A stretch of DNA of 5,662 nucleotides from Planctomycetaceae bacterium UBA969 (GTDB lineage Bacteria > Planctomycetota > Planctomycetia > Gemmatales > Gemmataceae), in the NCBI GenBank assembly GCA_002303765.1, contig DBCB01000144.1, forward strand, positions 9,357 to 15,018, written 5' to 3'. The translations under genes were made by a program, and so were the position numbers. The notes beneath the pieces are model-generated. The model saw nothing but the letters and a program-made list of their open reading frames with translations. It ran no database searches and was not told the DNA's origin. Positions 1 to 5,662 of the stretch are shown here, piece by piece; position 1 is the stretch's first letter; each line of letters opens with the position of its first letter.

Positions 1-1059
1 ATCGGTAACAAAGAATCGTTCCTTTCATCTCTTGCAGAATTTGGCATCGACCAACGCCCCTTAAACATCACGCGATTTGATGACCACCAAAGGGCCTTTG
101 TCAAAGTTCAAGACGGGTGCCTGCTAAATTGTAGTTACTGCATTATTCCATCCGTAAGGCCTGCACTCATCAGCAGAAAGCCCGAATTAATCCTTGCTGA
201 AATTGCAGATCTTCAACTTTCTGGTTATCAGGAAATCGTTCTTACTGGGATCCATTTAGGCCATTACGGTATTGATCTAAGTAAGGGAAAACCAAAAAGC
301 GAATGGTGCAGACTATGGCACCTGCTAGAAAAAATAAGTTTAAGATTCCCCAATCTCAGAATTCGCCTAAGCAGTATCGAAGCAGCAGAAGCGCGAGATG
401 ATCTGATCGATGTGATGAAGACTCATCCCCTAGTTGCGCCTCACTTTCATTTATGCCTTCAAAGTGGCTCTGATGAAATTCTGCGTCAAATGCGCAGGCG
501 TTATTCAAGGCAGGGTTTTATCGATCGGTGCGAACGTATTTCAAATGCATTGGATAGGCCGGGCTTTTCTACCGATATCATCATTGGCTTTCCTGGTGAA
601 ACCGATGCAGATTTTGACTCCACTTGCGACCTTTCGCAAAAAATTGGATTCTTCAAAATGCATTTATTCCCTTACAGCCCAAGAGAAGGGACCCCCGCAG
701 CATCCTTAAAAGACCCAGTTCCCGCACCGGTAAAACTGCAAAGACGGAAAATATTAGAGCAAATCGAACAAGAGAACCTGCAAAAATACCAACAGCGCCT
801 ATTGGGAATTAATGAACACATACTTGTTGAATCAAAATCGGTAAAAAGATCAGGTTGGGTGGAAGGCACATCCTCACGTGGAATTCGGGTAATGTTACCC
901 GGTATGATCGAAGCAGTGCGTCGTAAGATGATCCCTGTTAAAATAACAGGCGTTTATCAAGGTATGCTTGAAGCTGAGCCACTTCCCAATCAAGAAACAG
1001 ACGAATTAATTCTGCTTCCAGCAAAACAAAGAATGCCTCTTGCATTAATCTCTACATAA
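1..1059 (+). CDS. mtaB: tRNA (N6-L-threonylcarbamoyladenosine(37)-C2)-methylthiotransferase MtaB, 5'-truncated by window start
   Basis: The reading frame is open from base 1, giving 352 residues that lack roughly the first 90-100 of a protein usually about 430-450 long. The enzyme is a cytoplasmic radical-SAM methylthiotransferase that converts t6A to ms2t6A at position 37 of ANN-decoding tRNAs. Visible in fragment numbering: the radical-SAM CxxxCxxC motif (C40, C44, C47, in DGCLLNCSYC), LTGIHLGHYGID (81-92), RLSSIE (122-127), HFHLCLQSGS (148-157), TDIIIGFPGET (191-201), FPYSPREGTPA (223-233) and a C-terminal TRAM-like RNA-binding region (about 268-329). 'TGIHLG' and 'RLSSIE' favour MtaB over MiaB or RimO. 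The N-terminal MTTase domain with the second cluster's cysteines lies mostly outside the window. After the cysteines the sequence reads IPSVRPALISR instead of the commoner VRG..RSR, which I associate with planctomycete homologues. The in-frame GTG at 412 is internal, not the start. Confidence 0.93.
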   Translation: MGNKESFLSSLAEFGIDQRPLNITRFDDHQRAFVKVQDGCLLNCSYCIIPSVRPALISRKPELILAEIADLQLSGYQEIVLTGIHLGHYGIDLSKGKPKSEWCRLWHLLEKISLRFPNLRIRLSSIEAAEARDDLIDVMKTHPLVAPHFHLCLQSGSDEILRQMRRRYSRQGFIDRCERISNALDRPGFSTDIIIGFPGETDADFDSTCDLSQKIGFFKMHLFPYSPREGTPAASLKDPVPAPVKLQRRKILEQIEQENLQKYQQRLLGINEHILVESKSVKRSGWVEGTSSRGIRVMLPGMIEAVRRKMIPVKITGVYQGMLEAEPLPNQETDELILLPAKQRMPLALIST

Positions 1060-1100
1060 ATTTGCCAATCAATTCACTTTTTATTGTCGGACAAATTTAT
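1056..1100 (+). repeat. Inverted repeat spanning the mtaB stop codon, possible weak terminator
   Basis: ATAAATTTG (1056-1064) is perfectly repeated in inverse as CAAATTTAT (1092-1100). Two further C-G pairs (1065-1066 with 1089-1090) form if A1091 is bulged out. The loop is about 22-27 nt and the stem is AT-rich. No T-run follows (AATTAAATTC), so this is not a typical rho-independent terminator. It may help end mtaB transcription or protect its 3' end, or be chance in AT-rich DNA. Confidence 0.3.
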
Positions 1101-1128
1101 AATTAAATTCGCCATAAGTATTCCCTGC

Positions 1129-1156
1129 TTGACATTAATAATAGCTGGGCTAAATT
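1129..1156 (+). promoter_or_regulatory. Sigma70-like promoter candidate for the STAS gene
   Basis: A perfect -35 hexamer TTGACA (1129-1134) is followed after 16 nt by TAAATT (1151-1156), which matches four of six positions of the -10 consensus. Transcription would start near 1163, leaving a leader of about 40 nt before the ATG at 1204. The -10 is weak, and the consensus may differ in this organism. Confidence 0.45.
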
Positions 1157-1192
1157 GATACAAGAGAATAATTTAACGCCATTGATCCCACC

Positions 1193-1196
1193 GGAG
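1193..1196 (+). promoter_or_regulatory. Ribosome binding site of the STAS gene
   Basis: GGAG lies 7 nt before the ATG at 1204 and supports that start. The same GGAGA-ATTT-like context precedes the S4 gene and infA in this window. Confidence 0.75.
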
Positions 1197-1203
1197 ATTT
1201 CCC

Positions 1204-1563
1204 ATGAGCCAATTAAAATTTATAAGTTACGAAAGACAGGGTGATGGCCTCTGTTTAAGGTTTAAGAATTTAAGACCTTCCGAACTTGAGATTCAAGACT
1301 CATTCCAAGAAATCAAAAAAATCATAGCTGAAGAGAAAATTTACAAGGTTGCACTTAGCCTTGGGCCTAACATGGAATGCATGTACAGTGTGTTTCTCGG
1401 AAAAATAATCTCCCTACAAAGGCAATTAAACGAATTAGGCGGTAAGCTTGCTGTTTGCCATGTTAGCCCACAGGTAAAATCTATATTTGCAGCTTGCAAA
1501 CTGGATGACCGCTTTTGTTTCACCGACGATTTCCCAACCGCACTCGAAGCCCTGAATAAGTAA
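1204..1563 (+). CDS. STAS-domain protein (anti-anti-sigma-factor-like), no phosphoserine at the usual site
   Basis: This 119-residue single-domain soluble protein fits the size and pattern of STAS proteins of the SpoIIAA/RsbV type, which bind anti-sigma kinases or act in partner-switching signalling. The order is an N-terminal strand region (about 3-20), a helix with an acidic stretch (about 26-44), a hydrophobic strand VALSL (49-53), the loop-helix ECMYSVFLGKIISLQRQL (58-75), the GGKLAVCHVSP strand (79-89), and a terminal helix with a LDDRF..TDD turn (100-109). In SpoIIAA the loop reads DSSGLG with the second serine phosphorylated. Here it reads Y61-S62-V63-F64-L65-G66, so that serine is replaced by valine, and the aspartate usual in the preceding strand is S52. 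Such changes also seem to occur in planctomycete homologues (recalled, not searched). Membership is likely; regulation by phosphorylation is doubtful. No kinase, phosphatase or sigma gene is nearby. Confidence 0.75.
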   Translation: MSQLKFISYERQGDGLCLRFKNLRPSELEIQDSFQEIKKIIAEEKIYKVALSLGPNMECMYSVFLGKIISLQRQLNELGGKLAVCHVSPQVKSIFAACKLDDRFCFTDDFPTALEALNK

Positions 1564-1564
1564 T

Positions 1565-1583
1565 AATCAGACCTTAACTGATT
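1565..1583. repeat. Short inverted repeat between convergent STAS and MATE genes
   Basis: AATCAG (1565-1570) and CTGATT (1578-1583) form a 6-bp stem with a 7-nt loop, right where the two convergent genes end. It lacks a clear T-run on either strand, so a role as a bidirectional terminator is only a weak possibility. No better terminator is seen for either gene. Confidence 0.25.
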
Positions 1584-3003
1584 TCCACTTTCCAGAGCCA
1601 AACCTGTAAATAAGCAATATTCCCCGGACAAACAAATCCACGAACATTGCCAACCAAGCGCCTAGCAATCCCCAAGCTAGCTCGGGCATAAAAATGTCGT
1701 CTGCTGGATTTCTTGCAAACAGCAATGCAACAGGAATCCTTAAAAGAAAAAATCCAATCCAAGTAAAAAGGACAGGAACACGGGTATCCCCCGCACCCCT
1801 CAATGCTGAAGTCATGATGATACATGAAGCTAAAAAAGGCATCGCAAAAGCTATCAATCGAAGAACAGGGGCCCCAATTCGAACTATTTCACCTTGAGAA
1901 GGATCGGGGCAGAAAACCAGGAACATAGATTCTGCAAAGAAAAAAAACACCCCTCCCATGATTGACATGAATACAGCCCCCAAACCATAGGCTGTCCATG
2001 CACAACGACTGGCCTCTTTTGGTAAACCCGCCCCAAGGTTTAAACCCACAAGCGCAGTGGCTGCTGTGCCAAATGCAGCACCCGAAAGATACCCCAAAGC
2101 TTCCCATCCCAATGCTATTCCATGCGCACCACCAGCGGCCTCACCTAATCGATTTATAATTGCCAAAAATACAAACTGGCCAAAGCCAATGCTAAGGCTA
2201 TCTACTCCTGCAGGCAGACTCACTCGAAGTAACCTTCGAATCAATTCCACATCCAATTTTTCTTTTAAGTTCCAGTGAAGAGAAGAAGAACCCCTCAGCA
2301 ACAAACACATAACCAAAATACTTCCTGCAAAATGGCTAAGGGAAGTACCAAGAGCTATGCCTGGAAAACCAAGCTGAACTATTCCTAAAAATCCCGTCGC
2401 AAGAATAAAAGATAAAGGGATGTTTAGCAGAGTTACAAAGCCAAGAACCATTAAACCTGTAAAGGTATTACCTGCGCCAACCAGACAGGCAATACCCGCA
2501 GCTTCAACCATTTGGAACGGTAGCAAGATAAATATATTAAAGAGAAAACCATAGGCTTCTTGCGCAGCAACCCCCTGAAGCCCGATTAGGGGCAAAATAA
2601 ATGGCACAAAAGTAATCGCAAGAATACTCGCAAGCATGCCAAAAAAAAACGCAAGGAGCAGGGATTGATGAACAACTTTGGAAGCGGATTTAAAATCTCC
2701 CGCACCAACAAATCGGGCTATAAGAGCGGTACTACCCACGGTAACAAGAACACTGTAACTGGAAATAAGCCAAGAAAAGTATTGCCCTGTGGTCTGAGCT
2801 GTTTGAATTGAGAGGTGGGAAGAAGAATCGCCCAGCAAAAATCTGCCTGCAATAAAACGATCCCACAGATTGATAATCAAGTGAAGGAATTGGAGGATCA
2901 AAGCGGGCCAGGCCAGATAAAAAACTTTTAGCAGGGTGGACTTACTTGGATCCGTGTAAAAGCTGGGCTTTACAACAGGTTTTACAACTGCTGAACCACC
3001 CAT
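1567..3003 (-). CDS. MATE-family multidrug/cation antiporter-type membrane protein
   Basis: The 478-residue product is very hydrophobic, with about twelve membrane segments, the usual size for the MATE (MatE) family of Na+- or H+-coupled exporters in the cytoplasmic membrane. The two halves show related marks: STALIARFVGAGD (91-103) and VGAGNTFTGLM (175-185) in the first; AATALVGLNLGAG (314-326) and the hallmark ALRGAGDTRVP (400-410) in the second. Where many members have VGQNLGAG this one has VGLNLGAG. The cytoplasmic linker around 239-262 is charged (NLKEKLDVELIRR). The substrate cannot be read from sequence, and a polysaccharide- or lipid-flippase-like role is less likely given the LRGAGDTR motif. 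The ATG at 3001-3003 is preceded by AAGGGG 4 nt upstream. The start lies within the end of the upstream S4 gene (22-nt overlap), which suggests coupled translation. The stop is 3 nt from that of the convergent STAS gene. Confidence 0.92.
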   Translation of the reverse strand: MGGSAVVKPVVKPSFYTDPSKSTLLKVFYLAWPALILQFLHLIINLWDRFIAGRFLLGDSSSHLSIQTAQTTGQYFSWLISSYSVLVTVGSTALIARFVGAGDFKSASKVVHQSLLLAFFFGMLASILAITFVPFILPLIGLQGVAAQEAYGFLFNIFILLPFQMVEAAGIACLVGAGNTFTGLMVLGFVTLLNIPLSFILATGFLGIVQLGFPGIALGTSLSHFAGSILVMCLLLRGSSSLHWNLKEKLDVELIRRLLRVSLPAGVDSLSIGFGQFVFLAIINRLGEAAGGAHGIALGWEALGYLSGAAFGTAATALVGLNLGAGLPKEASRCAWTAYGLGAVFMSIMGGVFFFFAESMFLVFCPDPSQGEIVRIGAPVLRLIAFAMPFLASCIIMTSALRGAGDTRVPVLFTWIGFFLLRIPVALLFARNPADDIFMPELAWGLLGAWLAMFVDLFVRGILLIYRFGSGKWKSVKV

Positions 3004-3224
3004 GTTTCCCCTTTAAGAAGGCCAAACCGATCGTTTAGATGAAGGGTAAAGCCCGGCGTGGTAACGACTTGACCGTTAACTTGGATTTGCCCTTCTTTAA
3101 CCAAGAATTTAGATTGGCCGCCAGTCCCCCCAATGCCCGCTTTTTTCACCGCCTGAGCTAATGAAATTGATTCGGTGGAAAGCTGCAAAATCTTATCACT
3201 TTTTTCTTTAGATTGCTGATCCAT
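2982..3224 (-). CDS. YaaA-like S4-domain RNA-binding protein
   Basis: This 80-residue protein carries a single S4 RNA-binding domain (about 20-69): ISLAQAVKKAGIGGTGGQSKFLVKEGQIQVNG, matching the YaaA/YbcJ-like pattern of 'L.Q.LK..G...SGG.AK.L..EG.V.VNG'. After the VNG turn most relatives have a basic stretch (R-R-G-R-K-L), but this one has TTPGFTLHLNDRF, so a key basic patch looks reduced. Such small S4 proteins are thought to bind structured RNA; their precise role is unclear. I chose the ATG at 3222-3224 because GGAG sits 6 nt upstream. In-frame ATGs at 3243-3245 and 3240-3242 would add 6-7 residues but have poorer ribosome binding sites. The first 15 residues are charged and probably disordered. 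The 3' end overlaps the MATE gene by 22 nt, so both probably share one mRNA. Confidence 0.85.
   Translation of the reverse strand: MDQQSKEKSDKILQLSTESISLAQAVKKAGIGGTGGQSKFLVKEGQIQVNGQVVTTPGFTLHLNDRFGLLKGETWVVQQL
3008..3013 (-). promoter_or_regulatory. Ribosome binding site of the MATE gene, inside the S4 coding sequence
   Basis: On the minus strand AAGGGG lies 4 nt before the ATG of the MATE gene. It is located within the last codons of the S4 gene, so ribosomes finishing S4 pass over it. This supports translational coupling and the chosen MATE start. Confidence 0.6.
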
Positions 3225-3230
3225 GAAATT

Positions 3231-3234
3231 CTCC
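3231..3234 (-). promoter_or_regulatory. Ribosome binding site deciding the S4 start
   Basis: GGAG on the minus strand lies 6 nt before the ATG at 3222-3224. The two upstream in-frame ATGs (3240-3245) have only a GAG about 2 nt away, so the inner start is preferred. Confidence 0.65.
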
Positions 3235-3254
3235 AAGGCCATCACTCAAAAATT

Positions 3255-3268
3255 AGGTATTATTACCT
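3255..3268. promoter_or_regulatory. Perfect palindrome AGGTA-N4-TACCT, possible operator
   Basis: AGGTATTATTACCT has perfect 5-bp arms (3255-3259 and 3264-3268) around a 4-nt centre. It lies between the divergent S4/MATE and nadA genes and overlaps the best minus-strand -10 candidate. Its size and position fit a repressor site, but I cannot name the regulator. It does not clearly match an NAD-repressor site that I can recall with confidence. Confidence 0.3.
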
Positions 3269-3326
3269 TAGGCCAAATTGTAATTAAGGCCCCTGTCCCG
3301 ACCATAAAACTTTGGGAACCCTTGCA

Positions 3327-4253
3327 ATGAATGATATTATCAAAGAAATCCAAGAGTTAAAAAAGCAAAAAAAAGCTACGATATTAGCACATTATTACCA
3401 AGAGGGCGAAATCCAAGAAATCGCTGACTTCAATGGCGATTCCCTAGCTCTTGCCAGGGCCGCAACCAAGGTCGAGACTCCCATCATTGTTTTTTGTGGT
3501 GTGCATTTCATGGCTGAAACTGCAAAAATCTTAAATCCAGCAAAAAAAGTCTTACTCCCTGACCTCCAAGCTGGATGTTCTCTCGCAGACAGTTGCCCCG
3601 CGGACAAATTGGCCCGTTACCAAGAAATGCTTCGGATCAATGGCAGAAAATTTCAAACGGTAACTTACATTAACAGCACTGCTGCAGTAAAAAGCCTTAG
3701 CGACTGGGTTGTCACTTCAGGAAATGCAGAAAGTATAGTTAAAAAAGTCCCTGCCGATATGGAAATTCTTTTTGTACCCGATCGACACCTTGGGCAATAT
3801 CTGGAAGAAGTAACGGGCAGAAAAATGATCCTTTGGGACGGGGCATGCATGGTGCATGAAATTTTCAGTTTGGGTGACCTTATTGCAATGAAGAAAAAGT
3901 TTCCATCCTCAATGGTGCTTGCGCATCCAGAGTGCCCTGCAAATATCCGCGCTTATAGCGAATTTGTAGGCGGCACCGAAGCCATGCTTAATAAAATTGC
4001 AACTTTTAAAACTCCTACAGATTTCATAGTTGCAACCGAACCGAATATGATGTGGCAGATGGAAAATCGTTTCCCGCAGCACCGATATCACCCAGTACCA
4101 GGGATAACTTGTGCTTGTAATAAATGCCCGCATATGGGCAGGAACACCCTTGAAAATCTAAGGGATTGCCTAATAAACGAGACGCCTGAAATTATTTGGG
4201 ATCCTTGTTTTGATCGCGCAAAGGAAGTATTAACCCGAAGCCTTTTAAATTAA
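3327..4253 (+). CDS. nadA: Quinolinate synthase NadA
   Basis: This cytoplasmic [4Fe-4S] enzyme condenses iminoaspartate (from NadB) with dihydroxyacetone phosphate to quinolinate, the second step of de novo NAD synthesis. At 308 residues it matches the short NadA type (Thermotoga enzyme about 298). The sequence shows AHYYQ (21-25), GDSLALA (37-43), CGVHFMAETAKILNP (57-71), AGCSLAD (82-88), YINSTAAVK (114-122), DGACMVHE (171-178), HPECP (200-204), GTEAM (216-220) and CACNKCPHMGRNTLE (262-276). Expected cluster ligands are C84, C174 and C267. C262 and C264 form an additional C-x-C-x-x-C with C267. The ATG at 3327 is preferred over an in-frame TTG at 3312, because GGGA lies 9 nt before the ATG and the protein then begins like relatives. 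No nadB or nadC is in the window. The next gene follows after 15 nt and is probably co-transcribed. Confidence 0.96.
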   Translation: MNDIIKEIQELKKQKKATILAHYYQEGEIQEIADFNGDSLALARAATKVETPIIVFCGVHFMAETAKILNPAKKVLLPDLQAGCSLADSCPADKLARYQEMLRINGRKFQTVTYINSTAAVKSLSDWVVTSGNAESIVKKVPADMEILFVPDRHLGQYLEEVTGRKMILWDGACMVHEIFSLGDLIAMKKKFPSSMVLAHPECPANIRAYSEFVGGTEAMLNKIATFKTPTDFIVATEPNMMWQMENRFPQHRYHPVPGITCACNKCPHMGRNTLENLRDCLINETPEIIWDPCFDRAKEVLTRSLLN

Positions 4254-4268
4254 GAAAGTATTGCTTCC

Positions 4269-5011
4269 ATGCAGCCTGTACCTTCACGATTTCTTATTCG
4301 ACTTGCACGAAAATGCCTGAACCACCCAAGTGTGCCTTTGGCCAAGGGCGATGCGTTACTCGACCTATCCAGCGAATTTACCATCGCAAGTTTGAGTGGT
4401 TTAGATGGGCAGGAAGAGTTCGCTGAATTGCGAATTTGCTGGAATGCCCAAGGACTTGGTTTCCAAGCGACCATTACAGGCAAAAAACAACCCCCAGAAG
4501 GGGATAATACAAGGCCTAGAAGTTCCGATGGGATAACTATTTGGATTGATACCCGCGATTCACGATCTAGCCATCGTGCAACTCGCTACTGCCATCAATT
4601 CCATTTTCTTGCATCGGGAGCAGGCCCGGATAGAGAAGACCCATGTTTCGTTCAATCGAAAATTCACAGAGCCTTGCAGGATGCGCCTTTTTGCAACCCA
4701 AGTGAAATTATGTTCCGATGCACCAACGAACCGGGTGGTTATTTTATGGAAGCCTTTTTACCCTCGCAGGCACTTGCGGGGTATGACTCAGAAGAATGCC
4801 CAAGGTTGGGTGTATGTATTCAAGTTCATGACAGGGAATTGGGCGACCAGATATACGACAGCACCTTGGATTTTCCTTTTTCAGAAGATCCAAGTTTATG
4901 GAGCCAACTAATATTGGTTCACCCTTATCGAGATGAAAAAACAGCCAAGAAGAAGGTAGGCAAATCTTCTAGCAGTAAAGCCGATAAACCAAGCAAGAAA
5001 GAACAAGAAAG

Positions 5012-5015
<4 letters not shown>
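4269..5015 (+). CDS. CBM9/DOMON-like conserved protein (planctomycete-type), lysine-rich C-terminus
   Basis: The 248-residue product has no signal peptide or membrane segment, so it is probably cytoplasmic. The middle resembles the carbohydrate-binding family 9-like / DOMON-like beta-sandwich: SDGITIWIDTRDSRSSHRATRYCHQFHFL (86-114) is like the 'D.l.lwiDtRd....hrat.fch.F.f' core; GGYFMEAFLPSQALAGYDSEECPRLGVCIQVHDRE (156-190) is like the 'gy.~E..iP...L.Gydp.e..rlGf...v.D.e' part; and FPFSEDPSLWSQL (202-214) closes it. I recall similar uncharacterised proteins in planctomycetes, without a known reaction. Eight cysteines are scattered with no metal-binding pattern. The last 26 residues or so (about 223-248) are lysine/serine-rich and low in complexity. 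The gene starts 15 nt after nadA with only a weak purine-rich stretch (AGAAAG, about 10 nt upstream), suggesting a common transcript. Its stop overlaps that of the convergent infA. Function is unknown; carbohydrate binding is only a fold-based guess. Confidence 0.75.

Positions 5016-5022
<7 letters not shown>
4999..5022. repeat. Inverted repeat over the overlapping convergent stop codons
   Basis: AAGAAC (4999-5004) and GTTCTT (5017-5022) form a 6-bp stem around a 12-nt loop that contains the overlapping stop codons TTAA (5012-5015) of the two convergent genes. No T-run follows on either strand, so terminator function is uncertain. No other terminator is visible for either gene. Confidence 0.25.
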
Positions 5023-5269
<247 letters not shown>

Positions 5270-5276
5270 TAAAAAT

Positions 5277-5281
5277 CTCCC
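5277..5281 (-). promoter_or_regulatory. Ribosome binding site of infA
   Basis: GGGAG on the minus strand lies 7 nt before the ATG at 5267-5269. It selects the family-typical MAKEE start over the longer open frame. Confidence 0.75.
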
Positions 5282-5314
5282 AAGCCAAAAATGTAAACCA
5301 AAACGAACGCTTAT

Positions 5315-5348
5315 AAAAAAGCAAAGAGGGTTCAAAATGAACCCTCTT
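5315..5348 (-). terminator. Rho-independent terminator of the transaldolase gene
   Basis: On the minus strand a perfect 10-bp stem AAGAGGGTTC / GAACCCTCTT (5348-5339 and 5333-5324) with a 5-nt loop is followed by TGC and six T residues (5320-5315). It lies 16 nt after the transaldolase stop and separates that gene from infA. On the plus strand no T-run follows, so it is one-directional. Confidence 0.9.
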
Positions 5349-5364
5349 CTAAATCAAAACAACT

Positions 5365-5662
5365 TTACTTTGCAAGCTTGCTGCGTATTTCACCAATAGT
5401 TTTAAGCAGGCCCTTGAATGGATCAGCAAACTTACTCAAGCCTTCTGACATCAATGTTTCTTCCAAATGCTGCATGTTCACCTTGGCGTCAATATCATCC
5501 AAGATGGACTTTGCAGGCAAAACATCAACTTGCTTGGTGAAAACTTGACCGCTTTTCTGGGTTGCATCATTGGTTTCTGGAGGATTCGTTTCGATATCAG
5601 ACCCAGCAAACGCTGCAACATATTTATAAGGAGCATCGGAAGGTTTTTTAGTACCGGTGCTA
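5365..5662 (-). CDS. tal: Transaldolase, C-terminal part (start beyond the window end)
   Basis: The last 98 codons of a minus-strand gene that enters from the right edge; the first complete codon is 5661-5659. Transaldolase moves a dihydroxyacetone unit between sedoheptulose 7-phosphate and glyceraldehyde 3-phosphate in the cytoplasmic non-oxidative pentose phosphate pathway. The fragment begins STGTKKPSDAPYKYVAAFAG, matching the 'ASTGTK.P...d..YV..l.G.dtvnt.P..T' strand near the end of the barrel, followed by NPPETNDA and the final helices with LMSEGLSKFADPFKGLLKTI, like the 'L..eGv.kF...f..LL..I' ending of long (class 2-type) transaldolases. The Schiff-base lysine lies upstream, outside the window. 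It is followed by a strong terminator, so it is the last gene of its transcript. The family call rests on the C-terminus only. Confidence 0.85.
   Translation of the reverse strand, partial: STGTKKPSDAPYKYVAAFAGSDIETNPPETNDATQKSGQVFTKQVDVLPAKSILDDIDAKVNMQHLEETLMSEGLSKFADPFKGLLKTIGEIRSKLAK

Larger units (their letters stand above)
3225..3326. promoter_or_regulatory. Divergent intergenic region between S4/MATE and nadA units
   Basis: About 100 nt separate the two divergent starts, so promoters for both units are expected here. Weak candidates only: for nadA, TTGTAA (3278-3283) and CATAAA (3303-3308) with a long 19-nt spacer; for S4/MATE on the minus strand, AATAAT (3259-3264) with TTAATT (3282-3287) 17 nt upstream. 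Neither matches the consensus well. The most notable element is the palindrome at 3255-3268. Confidence 0.4.

Noticed and set aside
412..1059. A GTG at 412 as the start of a 215-residue protein
   Set aside because: The frame is open to base 1, and the upstream part contains the radical-SAM cysteines and other MtaB motifs, so this is an internal codon of a longer gene.
1341..1631. A 96-residue minus-strand frame opposite the STAS gene
   Set aside because: It lies antisense to STAS and runs into the MATE 3' end, has no recognisable domain and no ribosome binding site; it is a shadow of the real genes.
3312..3326. TTG at 3312 as the nadA start
   Set aside because: No ribosome binding site precedes it and the five added residues are not typical; the ATG at 3327 has GGGA at 9 nt.
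3395..4133. Several minus-strand frames opposite nadA
   Set aside because: All are antisense to a strongly conserved NadA sequence and show no family features.
4546..4911. A 121-residue frame within the CBM9-like gene, in another frame
   Set aside because: It overlaps the conserved WIDTRD to DPSLW part of the real protein and lacks its own start signal or family features.

Overview
This window reads as ordinary chromosomal bacterial DNA of moderate to low GC. It probably comes from a planctomycete. That placement is an inference from three things: the methylthiotransferase has 'VRPALISR' after its radical-SAM cysteines where most bacteria have 'VRG..RSR'; the STAS protein has an 'S..LGKI' type motif resembling planctomycete homologues; and the 248-residue CBM9/DOMON-like protein with 'WIDTRDSRSSHRATRYCH' resembles a family I associate with Planctomycetes. 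No mobile element, CRISPR array, rRNA or tRNA was seen.

Layout from left to right: the 3' part of a t6A37 tRNA methylthiotransferase gene (mtaB, +, cut by the window start); a short intergenic region with an inverted repeat and a good sigma70-like promoter candidate; a small STAS-domain gene (+). Converging on it, 3 nt away, is a two-gene minus-strand unit: a YaaA-like S4 RNA-binding protein whose 3' end overlaps by 22 nt the start of a MATE-family exporter. Diverging from that unit across about 100 nt, which contains a perfect AGGTA-N4-TACCT palindrome, is a plus-strand pair: quinolinate synthase nadA and, 15 nt later, the CBM9/DOMON-like protein. The stop codon of the latter overlaps the stop codon of convergent infA (translation initiation factor IF-1, minus, with an extra C-terminal tail). 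Upstream of infA lies a strong rho-independent terminator that ends the last gene, the C-terminal part of a transaldolase (minus, cut by the window end).

The genes are mainly housekeeping: tRNA modification, translation initiation, NAD biosynthesis, pentose-phosphate metabolism and export. They do not form one visible pathway. The arrangement is compact: two convergent gene pairs meet with almost no space, and two co-directional pairs are tightly linked (S4/MATE and nadA/CBM9-like). I did not find a convincing undescribed system. The most informative oddities are the STAS protein without a phosphorylatable serine at the usual site, the S4-MATE overlap, the nadA-linked lysine-tailed protein, and the palindrome in the divergent promoter region.
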